Origin: Arthrobacter sp. GMC3
GTDB lineage: Bacteria > Actinomycetota > Actinomycetes > Actinomycetales > Micrococcaceae
Direction: 5' to 3'
Assembly (NCBI RefSeq): GCF_002929305.1
Contig: NZ_PJIO01000008.1
Coordinates: 186,001 to 250,000 of the forward strand
Length of the DNA: 64,000 bases
In this document: positions 8,376 to 17,963 of the stretch, one piece after another
How positions within the stretch are numbered: position 1 is the stretch's first letter
How the letters are laid out: each line of letters starts with the position of its first letter
Made by a program: the position numbers and the translations under genes
Notes under the pieces: generated by a model
Databases searched by the model: none
What the model was told of the DNA's origin: nothing
What the model saw: only the letters and a program-made list of their open reading frames with translations

Positions 8376-8515
8376 TGGGCCCGCGCTTGCCAGGTTCCCG
8401 GGAAATCGCGCCGGCGATTGGGCCAGCGATTTATCGGGCCAGTCAGTGGGTGGGCCCACACTTGCCAGGTTCCCGGAAAATCGCGCCAGCGATTTATCGG
8501 GCCGGCAAGTGGGGA
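8376..8515 (-). repeat. Hairpin element, copy C in tandem (8451-8515 and 8376-8450)
   Basis: The complete copy (8451-8515) begins one base after the DUF501 stop with CCCCA-CTTGCC and ends GGCAAG-TG-TGGGCCCA, so the variable stem here is CTTGCC/GGCAAG. The inner loop contains AAATCGCTGGCGCGATTT. A second, partly degenerate unit follows directly, keeping GGCAAG-CG-CGGGCCCA and the same inner loop. Together they fill the gap between DUF501 and ppx. Confidence 0.7.
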
Positions 8516-9136
8516 CTATTCGGCCGCTTGAGCGTTGAGGTGTTTGACGTGGCGGCTCAGGTCCTTGTTGGGCACGGGCGCGCCGTCATCCCAAGCTCCT
8601 TCGCAGTAACATTTCTCCGCTGTCCACCACGGCGCCAGGGCGGCAATGACTTCATCGCCGAGTGGATTGACCCCGGGCCCTGCAGCCAGGGCATGGCCCA
8701 CCAGAACATGGAGGCACTTCACCCGGGTGGGCATGCCGCCGGCTGAAATACCGTCAATTTCCGGGACCGGCCCGGTGCCGGCACGTTCACCGATAGCCAC
8801 CCGCGCGGCGATGTACGCCTCATGGGCTTTTTGGTAGGCCGCTGCCAGGTCGCCGTCGGTAGCCAGGCGTTCGGTCATCTCGTTCATCATCCCGGCAGCT
8901 TCGAGCCGTGACGCCGCCGCAGTGATGACCGGGTGGGTTAGGTAAAAAGTGGTGGGGAACGGAATTCCGTTACTCAGCCGGGGTGCCGTGGCGGCAACGA
9001 GGGGGTTGCCGCACACGCAACGGGCTGGAATCTCAACTACGTCCCGAACCGGGCGGTTGAGCTGGCGGCTCAACGTGTCAAGATCGTGTTGCGTGGGTAC
9101 GCGCCCGCTTGTCGCGGAGCTTGCTGATGCGGGCAC
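8516..9136 (-). CDS. DUF501 domain-containing protein
   Basis: A 206-aa cytoplasmic protein recognisable as DUF501 by its CVCGNPLVAATAPRL and FPTTFYLTHP segments in the first 75 residues and the GMPTRVKCLHVLVGHALA segment near residue 140. Several Cys residues (CVCG, KCYCEG) suggest a metal or redox site. Its function is unknown. The gene is almost always between the FtsB-like gene and ppx in Actinobacteria, as here, which suggests a link with division or stress metabolism. GTG at 9136 is chosen because AGGAAGG lies six bases before it. The 126 bases between ftsB and this gene hold no other feature. Confidence 0.85.
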   Translation of the reverse strand: MPASASSATSGRVPTQHDLDTLSRQLNRPVRDVVEIPARCVCGNPLVAATAPRLSNGIPFPTTFYLTHPVITAAASRLEAAGMMNEMTERLATDGDLAAAYQKAHEAYIAARVAIGERAGTGPVPEIDGISAGGMPTRVKCLHVLVGHALAAGPGVNPLGDEVIAALAPWWTAEKCYCEGAWDDGAPVPNKDLSRHVKHLNAQAAE

Positions 9137-9262
9137 CGGCGTCCTTCCTAAAGGAATTCTTGTGAGCAGACAGCCTCTAATGGGAGGTCAGCCCGCGTGG
9201 GGATGGCTGTTCCATCCACCAAGCCATTTTACCGTGCCGGGAGCCCTTGTTGTTCGCAGCGC

Positions 9263-10033
9263 CTATTTGCCCGCCGGGGGCGTTGTGGGCTTTTCCTTCG
9301 GGTCTGCAGCATTCGCGGCAGGATCGACAGCTACCTGGGAGGATTTTTGAATCGAGGAAAGTAGCCTGTCCACCCACGGTTCGGTGGTCACTTCGGTGGC
9401 GTTTTTGGCCGAGGTGGCTGCCGCAGCGGCGGCCTTGTCTGCATCCGCCGAGCCGGTTATGGCCTCTACCCCGTCGGCACCATAAACCCAGTACCCTGTC
9501 TCACCCGGCATGAGCATGCTGACCCGGTCGCGGGCTTGCTGTTTGACGAAGGCGGGGTCGTTCCACCGCGCCAGCTCCGATTGATAGGTGGCTTGTTGCT
9601 GCGTCTTCTGGGCGATGTCTTGCTTGAGTGCCGAGATTTCTGCCCTTTGTTCCATGAAAGTGTGCACGTTGGGGGCCAGAACCACGGTTATGGCCGCCAT
9701 GGCCAGGCCGATGACCAACAGGCGCCCGGAAAATGAGCGCGCTGGTACTGGCGTGGAACTTGCATCATGAATGACGCCGTCTTGGCGGCTGCGTTCTTGG
9801 CTGTGAGCGTGGTTTCCATGGCCATGTGCCGTGGGTGCGTCGGCGGCCGAAGCTGTGCGACCCTTGCCAGCAGGTGCCTTGCCAGCTGATACCGGTGTTC
9901 GACGGGCGGTTTTCTTCGGCGACGGCGCCGATTCGCTCACAGGTGTCAGCGGCTGCTCGTCAGCAACGGCGGGCGCCTTGTCCGAGCCGGCAGTGAATTG
10001 CGCACTGGGCACTTTGGGACGACGCGTAGCCAT
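9263..10033 (-). CDS. FtsB/DivIC-like septum formation initiator
   Basis: A bitopic divisome protein. The 256-aa product starts at ATG 10033, which has AGGAG six bases upstream; an upstream in-frame start at 10066 lacks this. The first ~105 residues are low-complexity, Pro/Ala/Lys-rich and cytoplasmic. One transmembrane helix follows (LLVIGLAMAAITVVLAP), then a coiled coil (EQRAEISALKQDIAQKTQQQATYQSELARW) and the conserved tail DPAFVKQQARDRVSMLMPGETGYWVYG. The family bridges FtsQ/FtsL in the early septal complex. The long N-terminal extension compared with enteric FtsB (about 100 aa) is usual for Actinobacteria. It lies 133 bases after the enolase start region's gene end and is probably co-transcribed with enolase. 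Confidence 0.88.
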   Translation of the reverse strand: MATRRPKVPSAQFTAGSDKAPAVADEQPLTPVSESAPSPKKTARRTPVSAGKAPAGKGRTASAADAPTAHGHGNHAHSQERSRQDGVIHDASSTPVPARSFSGRLLVIGLAMAAITVVLAPNVHTFMEQRAEISALKQDIAQKTQQQATYQSELARWNDPAFVKQQARDRVSMLMPGETGYWVYGADGVEAITGSADADKAAAAAATSAKNATEVTTEPWVDRLLSSIQKSSQVAVDPAANAADPKEKPTTPPAGK

Positions 10034-10166
10034 GAGTCTCCTGGTACTTCTGCTGGGCACTTCCACCCACCAACGGAAGCGATTTCTAACGTTAACGCCA
10101 AAAGATGCGGCAACTGGTTATGGTGTGTAGTCCACCTTAGCCAGTCACCGCACCTTAGAGAAGGAT

Positions 10167-11456
<1,290 letters not shown>

Positions 11457-11600
11457 CTAATCGTCAGCTTCGAGCGGATTGATGTCGACCACGCTGTCGC
11501 AACCAATCCTAGCGCGTGAACGTGACGCGGCACCCATTGCTACGACGACTGCTACCGGGGCTGTTGCGGCGTCGACAAAAGGACGGTTGCCACTCTTGCA

Positions 11601-11627
11601 TTAACGAACATACCGATATATCGTTAA
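11601..11627. promoter_or_regulatory. Candidate PadR operator upstream of the padR-like gene
   Basis: TTAACGA and TCGTTAA form the ends of a 27-bp imperfect palindrome that contains the perfect core CGATATATCG (11614-11623). ATCGCGAT follows at 11630-11637. It lies in the 352-bp gap between the divergent eno and padR-like genes, about 175 bases before the PadR start. AT-rich palindromes of this kind are typical PadR targets, so autoregulation is likely. The rest of the gap shows no gene. Confidence 0.5.
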
Positions 11628-11799
11628 CTATCGCGATGTTCCAAGACGCGAACTTTGATTCCATAAGCGGACAGCCTGCCAGCCAGTCTCATCAGAGACG
11701 CTCCCCGGCACCCGCAACACGGCCCGACGGCGCCAACCACGTATGGTTCCCGCCCTGTACGGCTACCTAAAACCACTTCTGCAAGAACAGGCAAGAACA

Positions 11800-12618
11800 A
11801 TGAATAACTTCAACTTCCCCCAAGAAAACAATGAACGTCGCGGCCCGCGGTCGCGTCGCCACCACGACGGCAACTCCCCCACCGGAGAAGGTGAGTACGC
11901 CGGCCAACATGGCAGCTTCCCCGGCGATGCGGACCACGGCAGTCATCACCGCGATCACCACGACGGCGCATCGCCTTATGGCGAAAAATCCTCCCGCAAC
12001 CGAGAAGACGACGGTGATCCGCGCGGAGACCGGGCAGGCTTCGGCCCTCGCGGCGGTGGGCGCGGGTTCGGCCCTCGCGGTGGCCACGGCTTTGGTCCGG
12101 GCTTTGGGCCAGGGTTTGGCCCCGGGTTTGGACCCGGTGCCGGCGGTCCGGGATTCCGTGGCGGGTTTGGCCGTGGCGGTAGGGTGCGCAAAGGCAATGT
12201 CCGCAGCGCCGTACTTTCACTGCTGACGCAGCATAATTTCAACGGCTATGGCCTGATCGGTGCCATCGCCTTGCACACGGATGGTGCCTGGCGCCCCAGC
12301 CCCGGCTCCATCTACCCCACACTGGCTGCCCTGAGCGCCGAGGGTCTGATCGTGTCCTCTGGTACTGGCAAGCGTACGGAATATGAATTGACGGAAGCAG
12401 GCCGGGCCTATGTTGCCGAGCATGCCGAGGAGATGACGGCCGTGTGGGCTGACGTCAACGAGGAAGCAGGGGCAGGCACCGACCTTCGATTGAGCATGAG
12501 CAAGCTCGTCGGCGCCGTCCAGCAAATCAGTTTGGCGGGCACCGAGGAACAGATCAAGGCCGCCACCGAAGCCCTAGACACCGCACGCCGGAGCATCTAC
12601 AAACAGCTTTCAGACTGA
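11800..12618 (+). CDS. PadR family transcriptional regulator with Gly/Pro-rich N-terminal extension
   Basis: A 272-aa regulator. The winged-helix domain lies at about residues 128-210 (RKGNVRSAVLSLL, GSIYPTLAALSAEGLI, TEYELTEAGRAYV), followed by a helical C-terminal part for dimerisation (LRLSMSKLVGAVQQI to the end). The first ~120 residues are unusual: His/Asp/Asn-rich, then tandem GFGP units and GG-rich stretches, encoded by short direct DNA repeats near 12090-12150. ATG 11800 is chosen because the sequence before it has no conservation and no domain. PadR proteins usually repress efflux or stress genes in response to ligands. The target here is unknown apart from its own upstream palindrome. 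Confidence 0.85.
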   Translation: MNNFNFPQENNERRGPRSRRHHDGNSPTGEGEYAGQHGSFPGDADHGSHHRDHHDGASPYGEKSSRNREDDGDPRGDRAGFGPRGGGRGFGPRGGHGFGPGFGPGFGPGFGPGAGGPGFRGGFGRGGRVRKGNVRSAVLSLLTQHNFNGYGLIGAIALHTDGAWRPSPGSIYPTLAALSAEGLIVSSGTGKRTEYELTEAGRAYVAEHAEEMTAVWADVNEEAGAGTDLRLSMSKLVGAVQQISLAGTEEQIKAATEALDTARRSIYKQLSD

Positions 12619-12649
12619 TTCGCACGTAAAACACAAGCACCAAGTAAAT

Positions 12650-12689
12650 AGGGTGTCGTGGTCTCCTTTATTGGAGACCACGACACCCT
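12650..12689. terminator. Bidirectional terminator between the padR-like and FBP genes
   Basis: A perfect 17-bp stem (12650-12666 with 12673-12689, arm AGGGTGTCGTGGTCTCC) has a TTTATT loop. It sits between two convergent genes, with its end five bases from the FBP stop, and can serve both. Confidence 0.85.
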
Positions 12690-12694
12690 TGTGT

Positions 12695-13186
12695 TTAGCT
12701 CTGGACGCGGGCCAGGAACCGTTCGGTCCGCTCGCGCAGGCCCTTGATCTGCCGCTCGACGACGGCCTGAGGATCAGGCTCGATCTCGTTGACGGTTGGC
12801 TCTTTGCGGACATTGGCAGAGCAGAGGAACTCCGCGCAGATCAGCGTCCCCACAGAGTTTCCGTCCCGACCTGACTGACCAGCCCGCTTGCTCACCCACA
12901 GGTAGACGTCTTCTTCGGAGTAGACGTCACGGCAGAGCTCGCACAGCACCCGGCGCTTTTTCCCGCTGCCGCCTTCCGGCGCGCGGAGCATGATGCCCAC
13001 AAGCCGCTGTTCGATGCGGATGATCAGGTAGCCGCGCATCGGCATTTTGGCATCGCGCCAGCCAAGGAAGTCAAGCGATTCCCAGTCCAGGGTGGGAAAG
13101 TTCGCTGGCAGAGTCAGCTTGGCAGCTTCTGACCGGCTGGCGTTCACGAAGCAAGAACGGATTTGTTTTTCAGAGATTTGTTCCAC
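12695..13186 (-). CDS. FBP-domain (EF-G-binding, treble-clef zinc) protein
   Basis: A 163-aa protein matching the C-terminal zinc-binding domain of FusB/EF-G-binding proteins. Cys pairs are visible as CELC (~residue 84) and C-x4-C in LICAEFLCSANVR (~residue 117), giving a four-Cys treble clef. The N-terminal part (IRSCFVNASRSEAAKLTLP) and DWESLDFLGWRDAKMP are typical of the actinobacterial FBP family. FusB proteins bind EF-G and free it from stalled ribosomes, which gives fusidic acid tolerance. Whether this stand-alone form does so is unknown. The 240 bases upstream hold a small hairpin (GTGCCGTT/AACGGCAC, 13227-13245) in the probable 5' leader. Confidence 0.78.
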   Translation of the reverse strand: MEQISEKQIRSCFVNASRSEAAKLTLPANFPTLDWESLDFLGWRDAKMPMRGYLIIRIEQRLVGIMLRAPEGGSGKKRRVLCELCRDVYSEEDVYLWVSKRAGQSGRDGNSVGTLICAEFLCSANVRKEPTVNEIEPDPQAVVERQIKGLRERTERFLARVQS

Positions 13187-13426
13187 AGCAATGGGTCCTT
13201 AAAGACTTAGGGGTGCCCTCTCGGGCGTGCCGTTCACAACGGCACAGGTGTCTACATGGCGGGTTACTCACACACACGCAACAGCCCTTGGCGGTGCGTG
13301 TCAGTGAAGGATTGCGGCCGCGAAGCAGGCCATGCGGGCCACCCCACTTTCCGCAGGGGCGTGGGCCAGATGTGCTGTGGTCATCAGTGCCGCCCCTCAT
13401 TTACTCGCCTAGTCCTGATACAAATT

Positions 13427-14188
13427 TTAGCATTCACCGCTCTGGAAGGCGCGGACGGCGTTGCGGAGTGCCCGCTCAGCATCCAAACCTTGGGCGCGGG
13501 CGGCCCGGACGACGTCGAACAACGACTTCCCGAGTTCGTCCTCCGTCATGCCTGCCTTGCCATTGCGGGAAGCAGCCCCGCCGTCCGCAGACGATTCGCC
13601 CAGGGCCAGGCCGGCACGCTGGGCCCGGTCAAGGGTTTTTTGCGCCAACGCCAGCGCCGGCAAGGCCACAGGGATTCCGGCAAAGGCATCCGCCCGTGCC
13701 GCACTGGCCCGCACCGCGTCGCCGCCGCCGTCGCCCTCGTCACGAAGGTGTGCCCGCTCGGCTCGCTTGACCTCATCCCAAGTGTGCACAATCTCGGCGA
13801 TGGTTGCCGGAAAAGTCTCCTGTAAGGAACCATCCGGCCTAAAAACGTGCGGATTGCGGCGAATCATTTTCTCGCTGAGTCCACGCGCCACCTCCGCAAA
13901 GTCAAAGAGGCCCGATTCCTCGGCGAGACGCGCGTGGACGGCAACCTGGAACAGGACGTCGCCCAGTTCACCGGCAAGCTCAGTGGTGTCGCCGCCCTCG
14001 ATCGCTTCGATCAGCTCGTAGCTTTCTTCCAGTAGATACTCGGTGAGGGAGGCGTGCGTGAGCTGCGCGGTCCACGGGCAGTGTTCGCGCAGATTGGCAA
14101 TGATGCCCAGCAACCGGGCCGTCTGCTGGGCAGCAGAATCGGCCCGGTCACTGGTCACCGTCGAAAAGTCCGTACTAGGGGTGGTCAT
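13427..14188 (-). CDS. mazG: MazG nucleoside triphosphate pyrophosphohydrolase
   Basis: It hydrolyses (d)NTPs to NMP and pyrophosphate, a house-cleaning activity that also influences (p)ppGpp-linked stress responses. At ~253 aa the N-terminal all-alpha MazG domain is intact: CPWTAQLTH, then the metal-binding EESYELIEAI (E-E-x-x-E) near residue 55 and ELGDVLFQVAVHA near residue 73. RNPHVFRPDG follows. The C-terminal half is less conserved and the second MazG domain looks degenerate. ATG 14188 is used; an in-frame GTG lies two codons earlier. It begins a few bases after the adenosine deaminase stop and is probably coupled to it. Confidence 0.9.
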   Translation of the reverse strand: MTTPSTDFSTVTSDRADSAAQQTARLLGIIANLREHCPWTAQLTHASLTEYLLEESYELIEAIEGGDTTELAGELGDVLFQVAVHARLAEESGLFDFAEVARGLSEKMIRRNPHVFRPDGSLQETFPATIAEIVHTWDEVKRAERAHLRDEGDGGGDAVRASAARADAFAGIPVALPALALAQKTLDRAQRAGLALGESSADGGAASRNGKAGMTEDELGKSLFDVVRAARAQGLDAERALRNAVRAFQSGEC

Positions 14189-14196
14189 AACCACTA

Positions 14197-15405
14197 TCAG
14201 CCATGGGAGTGATGGCTGTGATCTTCGGTGTCTTCGGCTGAGTCCTCGTCAACGTAGCCGTCGAACACCTCCTCGTAATATTCGACGATGTAGTCGGCCA
14301 ACTGCTCGCGGGCCTCGATAGGCAGGAACGCTGCATGGACGGCGTTCAGGGTCAGTTCCAAGATGGTATCCAGGGTGTAGCCAAACGTGTCCATGAGAAG
14401 TTCAAACTCGCCGCTCAGCGTCACCCCGCTCATCAACCGGTTGTCGGTGTTGACGGTGACGTTAAAGCCCAGCTGGTGCAACAAGTCGATGGGGTGTTCG
14501 CCCATGGTGGTGCCGAAGCTGGAAATGGCGCCGGTTTGCAGGTTCGACGACGGGCACAGCTCCAGCGGGATCTCCCTGTCGCGCACCCACTGGGCCAGAT
14601 CGCCCAAGGTGACGGTGCCGACGTCGTGCCCGTCCTCCTGCTGGACGTCAAGGTGAATGTCCTCGGCAATGCGCACACCATGACCCAGGCGCAGCGCGCG
14701 GCCGTGGACCAGGGCGTCCTGGATGCTGTCCAGCCCGGCGGCCTCGCCGGCGTGGACGGTGACGGGGAAGTTGTTTTCCGCCAGGTAGGTGAAGGCCTCG
14801 GTGAAGCGGGAGGGCAGGAAGCCGTCCTCCGCCCCGGCAATGTCAAAGCCCACCACGCCGTTGTCGCGGTGGCGCACGGCCAGCTGGGCAATTTCGGATC
14901 CGCGATCGGCGTGACGCATGGCGGTGATGATCTGGCCCACCTCAATGTAGCCGCCGGCCGCATCCACCAGGTCCATGCCCTCCTCGAGGCCGTCCTGGAC
15001 GGCCTCGACAGCCTCATCCAGGGTCAAGCCGGCGGTGAGGTGCTGCTCGGGTGCCCATCGAACCTCGCCGTACACGACTCCGTCGTCCGCCAAATCTTCG
15101 ACGAACTCACGGGCCACGCGGATAAGGGCCGACCGGGTCTGCATGACGGCAACCGTGTGGTCAAAGGTCTCCAGGTAGCGGACCAAGGAGCCTGAATCCG
15201 CGGAATCAAGGAACCAGCGGCGCAGTTCCTCCGGGTCCGTGGCGGGCAGTTCATAGCCCGCCTCCTCGGCCAGTTCAATGATGGTGGCCGGGCGCAAGCC
15301 GCCGTCAAGGTGGTCGTGCAGGGACACCTTGGGCAGGGACTTGAGGTCAACGGTGGTTGAAGTATCGGAGCTCTGGGCGTCAGTTAGGTTAGTCACAATG
15401 ACCAC
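14197..15405 (-). CDS. add: Adenosine deaminase
   Basis: It deaminates adenosine (and deoxyadenosine) to inosine in purine salvage. The metal-dependent TIM barrel of 402 aa shows the N-terminal zinc motif LHDHLDGGLRP (HxH, ~residues 30-40), the HAGEAAGLDSI motif (~residue 218) with its catalytic Glu, LGHGVRIAED, and the late Asp in TVNTDNRLMSG. The C-terminus ends in an acidic and His-rich tail. A GTG start at 15405 is reported; GTG at 15396 is equally possible because neither has a clear Shine-Dalgarno sequence. It lies with deoA, cdd and the nucleoside transporter, which supports a nucleoside role. Confidence 0.92.
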   Translation of the reverse strand: MVIVTNLTDAQSSDTSTTVDLKSLPKVSLHDHLDGGLRPATIIELAEEAGYELPATDPEELRRWFLDSADSGSLVRYLETFDHTVAVMQTRSALIRVAREFVEDLADDGVVYGEVRWAPEQHLTAGLTLDEAVEAVQDGLEEGMDLVDAAGGYIEVGQIITAMRHADRGSEIAQLAVRHRDNGVVGFDIAGAEDGFLPSRFTEAFTYLAENNFPVTVHAGEAAGLDSIQDALVHGRALRLGHGVRIAEDIHLDVQQEDGHDVGTVTLGDLAQWVRDREIPLELCPSSNLQTGAISSFGTTMGEHPIDLLHQLGFNVTVNTDNRLMSGVTLSGEFELLMDTFGYTLDTILELTLNAVHAAFLPIEAREQLADYIVEYYEEVFDGYVDEDSAEDTEDHSHHSHG

Positions 15406-15453
15406 TCTAGGGAGGAATGCGACGCTGGCGCTAGTTCGTGGGCGCGGCGTGCG

Positions 15454-16305
15454 CTATGGGCGTATCTGTGGCTCCGCGCCAGCCCCCGCTACTTTGGGTA
15501 CGACGACGGCGCCGCCAGTGGGCGTGACGACGGTGCCGCCAGTGGGTGCGGGCGTCGGGTCGACGGTGGCCGTGCTGCCGGCGTCCGGGCCAGCGTCCTG
15601 ATCGCGGGCTTGCTCCTGGGCGAGTGCCTGTGCCGCAATCTGGGCGGCCATGTGGCCGGGTTCGTTGCGGGGCGCCAGCTTGCCGCGCTTTTCCAGGAAG
15701 TGGTGCAAATATTTCATGGCGTGGTCAACAATGAAGCCGATGACGATGGCGAAGGCGATGGCGATGCCCACGCCCAGCAGCGGATTGTGGTGGACCCAGC
15801 GGCCGGCAAAGGTCCCCACTGCCACCGAATAGCAAGCCCAGGTGACCACAGCAATGCTGTCAAGGACAATGAAGCGCCGCCAGGGGAAGTTCGTGGCGCC
15901 GGCGGTGAAGTTCACGGCGATGCGGCCCACCGGGATGTAGCGGGCCGTGAAGATCAAGATGGCGCCGCGCTTTTCCAGTTCACGACCAGCCCAGGCAAAC
16001 GCCTTGGCGCCGCGGGGACGGCGCATCCACTTGAACCGGCTGGTGCCAAGCTTGCGCCCCAGCAGGTAGGCGATGTTGTCGCCCATGATGGCACCAATGC
16101 TGGCCCCGAGGATGAGCAGCCAAATATTGGGAAAACCTGTCCGGGCGGAGATGGAAGCAAGTGCCACGATGGCAGTTTCACTCGGCAGGAAAAGGAAAAA
16201 ACCGTCGATCAGGCAAAACAAACTAACCAGTGGGATGATCCACCACTGGGCGGCCGAATGGGCGATAACAAAGTTGATCTGATCGATGATGTGCAAAAAA
16301 TCCAC
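15454..16305 (-). CDS. DedA family membrane protein
   Basis: A polytopic protein of the DedA/SNARE-associated family, whose members are implicated in phospholipid (undecaprenyl phosphate or lipid carrier) flipping and envelope maintenance. The ~283-aa product has the first helix region WWIIPLVSLFCLIDGFFLFLPSE with its acidic residue, GASIGAIMGDNIAYLLGR (~residue 70), and the conserved FTARYIPVGRIAVNFTAG near residue 125. Two more helices follow. The C-terminal ~70 residues are charged, then a Pro/Thr/Val repeat tail (TPAPTGGTVVTPTGGA). GTG 16305 is chosen because GAGGAA lies just upstream. It is separated from deoA by the 32-bp-phased repeat array. Confidence 0.88.
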   Translation of the reverse strand: MDFLHIIDQINFVIAHSAAQWWIIPLVSLFCLIDGFFLFLPSETAIVALASISARTGFPNIWLLILGASIGAIMGDNIAYLLGRKLGTSRFKWMRRPRGAKAFAWAGRELEKRGAILIFTARYIPVGRIAVNFTAGATNFPWRRFIVLDSIAVVTWACYSVAVGTFAGRWVHHNPLLGVGIAIAFAIVIGFIVDHAMKYLHHFLEKRGKLAPRNEPGHMAAQIAAQALAQEQARDQDAGPDAGSTATVDPTPAPTGGTVVTPTGGAVVVPKVAGAGAEPQIRP

Positions 16306-16429
16306 CGGGGATGCTTCCTCTCCTCTGGCGGTTGTCAATGTCTAGTTTCGCACGCCTCGCTGGTAGCAGGCATCCACCCAGCGAGCGATATTTCGGACCC
16401 CTTTTGCACCCAAGGGATGAGACCCTTCG

Positions 16430-16626
16430 ACGCCGTATCACTTTTGGCGCATCCTGGCCCAACGCCGTATCACCTTTGGCGCATCCTGGCCCAACGCGGT
16501 ATCACCAGGCGTCGGACAAACTGCGTTCCGCACAGCAAGGCGTGGCAAAAGTGATACGGCGTCGGCCGAAAGCGCACCAAAGGTGATACCGCGTCGAGGA
16601 AAAACGCGCCAAAGGTGATACGGCGT
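16430..16626. repeat. Inverted 3+3 array of a 21-bp motif at 32-bp period (array R1)
   Basis: The motif ACGCCGTATCACCTTTGGCGC occurs at 16430 and 16462, with a partial copy at 16494 (ACGCGGTATCACC). The reverse complement occurs with right ends at 16562, 16594 and 16626. Both halves have an exact 32-bp step. Between the forward copies lies CATCCTGGCCCA. The centre contains about 38 bp of unrelated sequence. The array ends five bases from the deoA stop codon and fills most of the 326-bp gap before the DedA gene. A second array of the same design is at 60107-60261. Confidence 0.9.
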
Positions 16627-16631
16627 CGGGG

Positions 16632-17963
16632 TCAGGCGATGCGTTCTAGGATCAGATCACGCATTGCTGGTGCGCCTTCGGCGGAGATCGTCACGGCCTG
16701 GGCAAGGGCTGCCTTGGCCCGGTCGAACTTTTCCGGGGTATCGGTCAACAACGTCATCAGCGGCTCCCCTGCCCGGACCACGTCGCCGGGTTTGGCGTGC
16801 AGACGCACACCCGCGCCAGCTTGGACGGCGTCTTCTTTGCGGGCTCGTCCTGCCCCCAGGCGCCAGGCAGCGACGCCAACGCTGAGCGCATCCAGTTCGG
16901 TGAGGACCCCGTCCGCCGGGGCGTAAATTACCTCGGGCTCCCGAGCCACCGGCATTGCCGCGTCCGGGTCCCCGCCCTGGGCGGCAATCATCCTGCGCCA
17001 CACGTCCATGGCACGGCCGTCCTTCAGAGCCGCGGCGGGGTTGGCGTCGTGGACGCCGGCAGCTGCCAGCATTTCCTCGGCCAGCCGCACCGTCAGTTCG
17101 ACGACGTCGGACGGGCCGCCGCCAGCTAGCACCTCCACCGACTCCTCAACCTCAATGGCGTTTCCGGCGGTCAGGCCCAGTGGTGTAGACATGTCGGTGA
17201 GGAGCGCCACCGTGTTAACGCCAGCGTCCTTGCCCAACGCCACCATGGTCTGGGCAAGCTCGCGGGCCATGCCTACGTCCTTCATGAACGCGCCCGAGCC
17301 CACCTTCACATCCAGCACCAGCGCACCGGTACCTTCGGCGATCTTCTTGCTCATGATCGAGGAGGCGATCAGCGGGATGGCCTCCACCGTGCCCGTGACG
17401 TCGCGCAGTGCGTAGAGCTTCTTGTCCGCCGGGGCCAGGCCGTCACCGGCGGCACAGATCACAGCGCCCACCTCGGAGAGCTGGCGCATCATTTCGGCAT
17501 TGCTGAGGTTGGCCCGCCAGCCCGGAATGGCCTCAAGCTTGTCCAAGGTGCCACCTGTGTGCCCCAGCCCGCGACCGGATAGCTGCGGGACGGCCACACC
17601 GAACACTGCCACCAGGGGTGCCAGTGGCAACGTGATCTTGTCCCCCACACCGCCGGTGGAGTGCTTATCCGTGGTGCGCATGGGCGCCCCGGCTGGCGTT
17701 CGGAGGCCAGAGAAGTCCATCCGCTCCCCCGAGGCGATCATGGCGGCCGTCCACAAGGAGATTTCCCCGCGGTTCATCCCGTTGAGCAAGATGGCCATAT
17801 TCAGGGCAGCCATCTGTTCATCGGCAATGTCGCCGTAGGTGTAGGCGTCGATGGTCCAGGCTATTTGATCGGCGCTGAGCGTGCCGCGGTCCCGCTTGGT
17901 CCTGATGATGTCAACGGCGTCAAATGCCGGTCCGGCATAACGTGATCCGAAAGATGGGCTCAT
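16632..17963 (-). CDS. deoA: Thymidine phosphorylase
   Basis: It cleaves thymidine (or other pyrimidine nucleosides) with phosphate to the base and (deoxy)ribose-1-phosphate. At 443 aa it is full length. Visible signatures are the N-terminal IIRTKRDRGTLSADQIAW, the phosphate-binding KHSTGGVGDKITLPLAPL (~residue 94), SGRGLGHTGGTLDKLEAIPGW (family signature, ~residue 125) and KVGSGAFMKDVGMARELA (~residue 218). Its ATG overlaps the cdd stop as ATGA, so the two are translationally coupled. The cdd-deoA pair would turn (deoxy)cytidine taken up by the adjacent transporter into uracil and sugar phosphate. Confidence 0.95.
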   Translation of the reverse strand: MSPSFGSRYAGPAFDAVDIIRTKRDRGTLSADQIAWTIDAYTYGDIADEQMAALNMAILLNGMNRGEISLWTAAMIASGERMDFSGLRTPAGAPMRTTDKHSTGGVGDKITLPLAPLVAVFGVAVPQLSGRGLGHTGGTLDKLEAIPGWRANLSNAEMMRQLSEVGAVICAAGDGLAPADKKLYALRDVTGTVEAIPLIASSIMSKKIAEGTGALVLDVKVGSGAFMKDVGMARELAQTMVALGKDAGVNTVALLTDMSTPLGLTAGNAIEVEESVEVLAGGGPSDVVELTVRLAEEMLAAAGVHDANPAAALKDGRAMDVWRRMIAAQGGDPDAAMPVAREPEVIYAPADGVLTELDALSVGVAAWRLGAGRARKEDAVQAGAGVRLHAKPGDVVRAGEPLMTLLTDTPEKFDRAKAALAQAVTISAEGAPAMRDLILERIA

